In this document: in pieces, positions 60,038-64,000 of the stretch | Layout of the letters: each line of letters begins with the position of its first letter | How positions within the stretch are numbered: the first letter of the stretch is position 1 | NCBI GenBank assembly: GCA_020846935.1 | Contig: JADLCY010000004.1 | Span: 1 to 64,000 of the forward strand | Source: Gemmatimonadaceae bacterium | Lineage (GTDB): Bacteria > Gemmatimonadota > Gemmatimonadetes > Gemmatimonadales > Gemmatimonadaceae | Direction of reading: 5' to 3' | Length of the DNA stretch: 64,000 bases | Translations under genes and position numbers: made by a program | Notes under the pieces: model-generated | The model's input: only the letters and a program-made list of their open reading frames with translations | Database searches by the model: none | Told to the model about the DNA's origin: nothing

Positions 60038-61147
60038 TTATGGAACCGCGAGTGGACCTCCGGAACGCAGCAATCCGGCCATTCGCTGATAGACGAGATC
60101 TGATGAGGTCTCACCGAAATGATTTGGCCCGTCGGGAACGGTCAGCAGGCCTCCACCAGGGTAGATCGCCTTCTCCAGCCCCACTACCGAATCCCCTACA
60201 CACGAGTACGGCACGCCCGTGTACAACTCGCAGTACACCTCGTCCAGATTCCACAACGCCATCGTCCCGTACAGCCACTCGAACGCAAAGAAGTGGGCCT
60301 GATACTCCATGGCCAGGTTCCCGGGATTGCGATAAAGCAGATAGTGCCAGTACGTCGCCTCGTACAGATCGGCCAGCGCATACTGAACGTAGGCACAGCC
60401 CGTTTGGCTCATCCACAGCCCGCACAAGTACCCGCCGATCTGCGGCACGACCGACATGATCCCGTGCCGCCCCTGCGGCATCTCGGTGGCCTCTCGCGTC
60501 AGCGTGGTATCGTGATTGAGGTTCGCGTTGAAGGCCGACCCCGGTGCCATCTGGGTGCGGAGTTCACCGCTCATCAACCCGAGGAATCCATCCACGACGA
60601 AGGCCGTGGCCTGCGCCAACACGCCAGTGTAGGTCAGCGCTTCGATCCACACCAGCGTCGTCTGGTTGTCCGCTCCACCCAGGATGGTATTGAAGTGGCT
60701 GATCGGGTGCGCGAGTTCCACCCCCGTGCTCATCACGAGCCCGGCCACCGCACCTGCGTTGCCGAACAGCGGCGCACCGCCGTGCGGGGTGCCCACCGTC
60801 ACGATGCCTCGGTGCGTCGCCGGGGAATACCGACTCGCCATGCGGCTGGCGATGCCTCCGTTGCTGTGCCCCACGAAGATGCCCCCGTTCGGCCACCCGG
60901 CGGTATTGTACGCCAGCACCACGCCCTGCGCCTCGTATGTCGAATTGTCGGGCAGGTTCGGCCGATACACCTGGATGCGCGAGCCAAACTCCTGCACCAG
61001 GCGCTGCTCGGTGAGTTGCCATGTGCTGCCTGACGAGTTGAACCCATGAATCAGGCCAATGCGCTGCTGCGCGTCCGCTGTACGCGACGCCAGCGCGACG
61101 GCCATCGCGAACGCCGCGCGGGCGCTCAGCATTCGGGAGGCGATCAT
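60038..61147 (-). CDS. secreted alpha/beta-hydrolase, lipase-like
   Basis: 369 residues with signal peptide (RAAFAMAVALASRTADAQ). The hydrolase core has GLIHGFNSSGSTW (oxyanion region) and IFVGHSNGGIASRM (nucleophile Ser), VTVGTPHGGAPLFG, and the C-terminal DGPNHFG with the candidate His. Similar to PGAP1/LipA-like triacylglycerol lipases, but a longer helical insert is present. Its start overlaps the stop of the upstream gene (ATGA). Confidence 0.82.
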   Translation of the reverse strand: MIASRMLSARAAFAMAVALASRTADAQQRIGLIHGFNSSGSTWQLTEQRLVQEFGSRIQVYRPNLPDNSTYEAQGVVLAYNTAGWPNGGIFVGHSNGGIASRMASRYSPATHRGIVTVGTPHGGAPLFGNAGAVAGLVMSTGVELAHPISHFNTILGGADNQTTLVWIEALTYTGVLAQATAFVVDGFLGLMSGELRTQMAPGSAFNANLNHDTTLTREATEMPQGRHGIMSVVPQIGGYLCGLWMSQTGCAYVQYALADLYEATYWHYLLYRNPGNLAMEYQAHFFAFEWLYGTMALWNLDEVYCELYTGVPYSCVGDSVVGLEKAIYPGGGLLTVPDGPNHFGETSSDLVYQRMAGLLRSGGPLAVP

Positions 61148-61968
61148 CGGTAGTCTCCGGATACGCGGCGAAGCACAGGATTGATCAGGCGAATCTCCAC
61201 GGTGCGGCGCGTTGCTCCCCCACCGGGATCCGCCGTCTCGTGCCGCGAGTACGTGCGCACGAGTTCCCCACCACGAATCGCCTGGTAGCCATAGTGCGTC
61301 CGCGCCACGAGCTGCTGACGATCGATCAGATTCTCCTCCACCACCACCCCGCTGCCAGGATCGACCGAAACTTCCAGCAGACGCGATCCGATGGGCAGCA
61401 CGTACCGGTCATACCCACCACGCGCGGTGACCCTGGCCGCCCCCGCGGCCAACAGATCCCGCACCGAGGCACCGGATCCTTTCTGATACACCACGCTGCC
61501 TAACCACGCATCGGGATCGACCGCTCGGCTCGACGGAGCGCTCGCGGACGGCTTGGACCGGAACAGCTGGGGGACGTACTTCGCGGCCGCAGGCGCCGGC
61601 GCACCCGTTGGCGCCTGTCGCCACGCCGGGTTCAGATCGAGCGCCTCGCCCCTGGCGTTGCGCACGACCACGTCGCCGAACGCATCGCTCAGCTCGAGGC
61701 TGGCGGGCAGTGAGTCTGATGTGGCTGGGGCCGCCCACGTGGCCGGCGCATGCGCGATCGTGGTAAGCCAGCCACCACGGGGGTCGCGACGCCGAGTCAT
61801 CCTGAGTCGTCGGGCGGGACTCGAGTCGGTGCGAGTCCTGGTGACCCGGATCAGCCGCACTTCGTATTCCGTCGCGAACTCGAGGACGGAGTCGGCGCTC
61901 ATCACGAGCGCTGCGGGATCAACGGACAGCGAGCGCTGCGGTGGCGCGTCGCCGACACAGGCTACCAC
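61144..61968 (-). CDS. predicted envelope protein, function unknown, uncertain start
   Basis: 274 residues from GTG 61968. In-frame sequence upstream gives AYRRLLWLPWVVAC, a lipoprotein-like signal, but there is no ATG in that frame; the nearest ATG (62066) reaches it only if a (CT)9 tract at 62045-62062 is one repeat shorter. The mature protein is acidic-basic mixed with a Pro/Ala linker and a beta-rich C-terminal part. Family not recognised. Its stop overlaps the lipase-like gene start. Confidence 0.6.
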   Translation of the reverse strand: MVACVGDAPPQRSLSVDPAALVMSADSVLEFATEYEVRLIRVTRTRTDSSPARRLRMTRRRDPRGGWLTTIAHAPATWAAPATSDSLPASLELSDAFGDVVVRNARGEALDLNPAWRQAPTGAPAPAAAKYVPQLFRSKPSASAPSSRAVDPDAWLGSVVYQKGSGASVRDLLAAGAARVTARGGYDRYVLPIGSRLLEVSVDPGSGVVVEENLIDRQQLVARTHYGYQAIRGGELVRTYSRHETADPGGGATRRTVEIRLINPVLRRVSGDYR

Positions 61969-62044
61969 CCACGGTAGCCACAGAAGCCTGCGGTATGCCC
62001 AGTATCGCCCACCCCACGGCCGAGCCTGCTCTCCCTCTCCCGTC

Positions 62045-62062
62045 CTCTCTCTCTCTCTCTCT
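62045..62062. repeat. (CT)9 dinucleotide microsatellite
   Basis: Nine CT units (AG on the minus strand), directly after an ATG preceded by GGAGGA on that strand. Changing the number of units by one would shift the frame into the predicted envelope gene at 61144-61968. Confidence 0.75.
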
Positions 62063-62238
62063 CCATTCCTCCACCCCGTGAACGCGACGCGCCGAGTGTA
62101 GGCGCGTCGTGTTCACCTGTCAATGCCGATCATGCGGATGAGGACGGCATCGAGGCCGACGAGCTCTGCTGGCTGCATGCTGTTGACAGTTTGCCTCACC
62201 TCGCACACACCCGCGCCCGCGCATGACGCTCGGCCGCA

Positions 62239-64000
62239 CTACATCAAATTGCACCCCTCGCTCCTGGCGCAGGCCGGATCGATCCGCGGGAGACGGAGCC
62301 GAGCCAGTTCCGCGTTCACCGCGGCCAGATCCACCCGCCACACCTCGGCCAGGCGTGTCGTGTAGCCCTTGAGTTCGGTCTCGAGAATCCCAAAGATCTC
62401 CGGCATGTAGGTGGTGGGCCGCCCGTCACCGCGCTCCGACATCGACAGCAGGTTCGCGAGCCGGTTGTTCACCTTGATCGGGAAGTTGAGCGGATCCTGG
62501 CCGCTCTGGTTGCGCACCTGGTACACGTTCTCCTCCACTTGCGAGGAATTTGTCCGCAGCGTCTCTCCCTTCGCTTTCAGGGCCGCGTCATCGGACTTCT
62601 TCAGGCGATCGTCGAGCTGTGACTTCACGCGGCGAATGGCGATGACTGCGTTGTTCGCCTCGGTCACCTTGTCGCGCACCTGACGGCCAAACAGGTACTG
62701 CGCGCGCAAGTCGGCGTCGGTGACGTCGGTGAGCCACGGATTGCGGCGCACCACGAGGGGAGCGCTCACCGTGTGCGCGTCGGCGGTGAGGCGCGCGGTA
62801 TAGCGTCCGGGAGGCAACGCCGGGCCGTTGGTGCCCGCGCCCCAGAGGATCATTCCCGGAAAGCTGCTGGCGCTCGCCGAGCGTCCGTCCCAGGCCAAAC
62901 GGTTCATGCCTGCCACGTTGGAGAGCGGAGGCGGTGCGCCAAAGCGACCACCGCCTTGCGGCGCGTTGGTTGAGTCGCGACGCGGTGGCGTCGTGTCATT
63001 CTCCCAGGATCGCAGCACGGCGCCGGTGGAATCCATGATCTCGAGCACGGCGCGCTTTGCCGGCGCCTTGAGCCACCAGCTCAACACGGCACCCGGGCCC
63101 GAGCGCACCGCCGGCGGTGGCGTGAACATGTGTGCGTCCTTCGCCAGCACCGCGGGCTCGTATTGACGCAGCGGGGCGATGTTGTCGAGCACCCAGAAGC
63201 TGCGACCGTGCGTGGCGATGACCAGCTCGTTGCCTTCGACGATGAGGTCGGCCACGGGAACGTCGGGTAGTCCCGGGTTGAGTTCACTCCAGTTCGCTCC
63301 GTCGTCATACGAGATGTAGACGCCGTGTTGCGTGGCGGCGTACAGCAGGCCGCGACGCGTCGGGTCTTCGCGGACCGCGTGAACATAGGCGTCCTCGCGG
63401 ATGCCGTTCACGATCTTCGTCCACGTGCGCCCGAAGTCCGTGGTCCTGAAGATGTATGGGCGCAGATCGTTGAGCAGTGGCTTGCGCACCGAGATGTTCG
63501 CCGTGCCCGGCGAGAACACCGACGCATCGATCTGGCTCACGCGGCCGAAGTCGGGCATGTCGGGCGGCGTCACGTTGCGCCACGTCTTCCCGAAGTCGCG
63601 CGTCACGTGCACCAGGCCGTCGTCTGAGCCCGTCCAGATGAGGTTCGCGTCCTTCTTGCCGGGGCCCACGGAGAAGATCACGCCGTACACCTCGGGGCCG
63701 TTCATATCGCCGGTGATCGGGCCGCCGGACTTCTCCTGCGTCTCCGGCGCGTGGCGCGTGAGGTCGCCGGAGAGCTTCATCCACGTCTTGCCGCCGTCAC
63801 GCGTGCCCCACAGGCGCTGCGACGACACGAACAGGAGCGAAGGGTCGGCCTTGGAGAAGATGATCGGGAACGTCCACTGCCAGCGCTCCTTGATCTCCTT
63901 CGAGGGCTCGCCAGAGTAGAACCATGGATAGGGATTCACTTCCCGCGACGTATTGAGCCTTCGATTGAACTTGTCGACGTACGCGCCGTTGTTCGTGCCC
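62239..64000 (-). CDS. BNR/sortilin-type repeat protein, 5' end beyond the window
   Basis: At least 587 residues; the frame is open to the edge (VDKFNRRLNTSREVNPYPWF leads into the visible part). It has repeated BNR/Asp-box blades: GTRDGGKTWMKLSGDL, HVTRDFGKTWRNVTPPD, RTTDFGRTWTKIVNG, ISYDDGANWSELNPGL, ending FWVLDNIAPLRQYEP. A C-terminal beta-sandwich and helical segment follow (APAKRAVLEIMDSTGAV, TADAHTVSAPLVVRRNP). VPS10/sortilin-like exo-alpha-sialidase fold proteins of this sort are often secreted. Signal peptide is outside the window. Confidence 0.85.
   Translation of the reverse strand, partial: GTNNGAYVDKFNRRLNTSREVNPYPWFYSGEPSKEIKERWQWTFPIIFSKADPSLLFVSSQRLWGTRDGGKTWMKLSGDLTRHAPETQEKSGGPITGDMNGPEVYGVIFSVGPGKKDANLIWTGSDDGLVHVTRDFGKTWRNVTPPDMPDFGRVSQIDASVFSPGTANISVRKPLLNDLRPYIFRTTDFGRTWTKIVNGIREDAYVHAVREDPTRRGLLYAATQHGVYISYDDGANWSELNPGLPDVPVADLIVEGNELVIATHGRSFWVLDNIAPLRQYEPAVLAKDAHMFTPPPAVRSGPGAVLSWWLKAPAKRAVLEIMDSTGAVLRSWENDTTPPRRDSTNAPQGGGRFGAPPPLSNVAGMNRLAWDGRSASASSFPGMILWGAGTNGPALPPGRYTARLTADAHTVSAPLVVRRNPWLTDVTDADLRAQYLFGRQVRDKVTEANNAVIAIRRVKSQLDDRLKKSDDAALKAKGETLRTNSSQVEENVYQVRNQSGQDPLNFPIKVNNRLANLLSMSERGDGRPTTYMPEIFGILETELKGYTTRLAEVWRVDLAAVNAELARLRLPRIDPACARSEGCNLM

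Noticed and set aside
1-64000. CRISPR array, insertion sequence, prophage genes or rRNA
   Set aside because: No direct repeats with regular spacing, no transposase, no phage structural genes and no rRNA were seen.

Overview
The window is high-GC, densely packed bacterial DNA from a Gram-negative organism. Support for that includes a Pal/OmpA lipoprotein, a TonB-linked SusC/SusD pair, many predicted lipoproteins and Sec or Tat signal peptides, and outer-membrane-type beta-barrel sequences. The mix of secreted peptidases, PD40/TolB propeller proteins, D-aminoacylase-type amidohydrolases, S9 and TldD/TldE peptidases and SusC/D fits Gemmatimonadota best. That assignment is inference from gene content; there is no rRNA here to confirm it. 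Five small fully supported terminator-like hairpins lie between genes. I saw no tRNA, rRNA, CRISPR array or insertion sequence.

Left end (1-3746): an integron gene-cassette array. Six short genes, the leftmost cut by the window edge, all read on the minus strand. Each complete gene ends inside or next to an imperfect palindrome of about 93-116 bp bounded by GCATAAC/GCCTAAC/GTGTAAC and GTTATGC/GTTAGAC-type core sites, which is the architecture of attC sites. The cargo includes an HNH nuclease, a GIY-YIG-like nuclease, a ParB/sulfiredoxin-fold-like protein, a secreted protein and an unknown with an R-x5-H motif. The array ends at a single non-palindromic core site (3660-3666) that looks like attI. 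Just beyond it is a short, frame-broken stretch that reads like the N-terminal domain of a tyrosine integron integrase. No intact integrase is present, so within this window the array is a cluster of attC sites without a working intI.

Middle (4.3-36.7 kb): ordinary chromosomal genes. They include lipoproteins, an S9 peptidase, a hotdog thioesterase, an SGNH hydrolase, a dodecin and an N-acyl-D-amino-acid deacylase. A 963-residue protein combines an HEGRH metalloprotease motif, a beta-propeller and a predicted barrel. A Fur-family regulator and a ZIP metal transporter form an evident metal-homeostasis operon. Next come Pal, copC-copD with a glutaminyl cyclase, a Tat-exported TldD with TldE, a membrane-embedded spermidine-synthase-like protein, an aspartoacylase/succinylglutamate desuccinylase-type hydrolase and a sodium:solute symporter.

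Right part (36.7-64 kb): a long plus-strand run whose first genes overlap or nearly touch (PP2C phosphatase, D-aminoacylase, propeller-amidohydrolase fusion, sulfatase, methyltransferase). It is followed by a SusC-SusD-DUF4397 operon, a Uma2-family protein, an MBL-fold hydrolase, a CBS-domain cysteine/cystathionine synthase and a dienelactone hydrolase. After these come an Ig-like repeat lipoprotein, an ABC-F ATPase with a DUF1801 protein, a minus-strand cluster of secreted proteins, and the C-terminal part of a BNR/sortilin-type repeat protein that runs off the end.

The two most unusual signals are the integron remnant and a conspicuous octamer, CGTTAGGC. By eye it occurs at least twelve times on the two strands. 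It repeatedly forms the stop-codon context CGT-TAG-GC or supplies the otherwise rare TTA leucine codon, and it contains the integron core site GTTAGGC.
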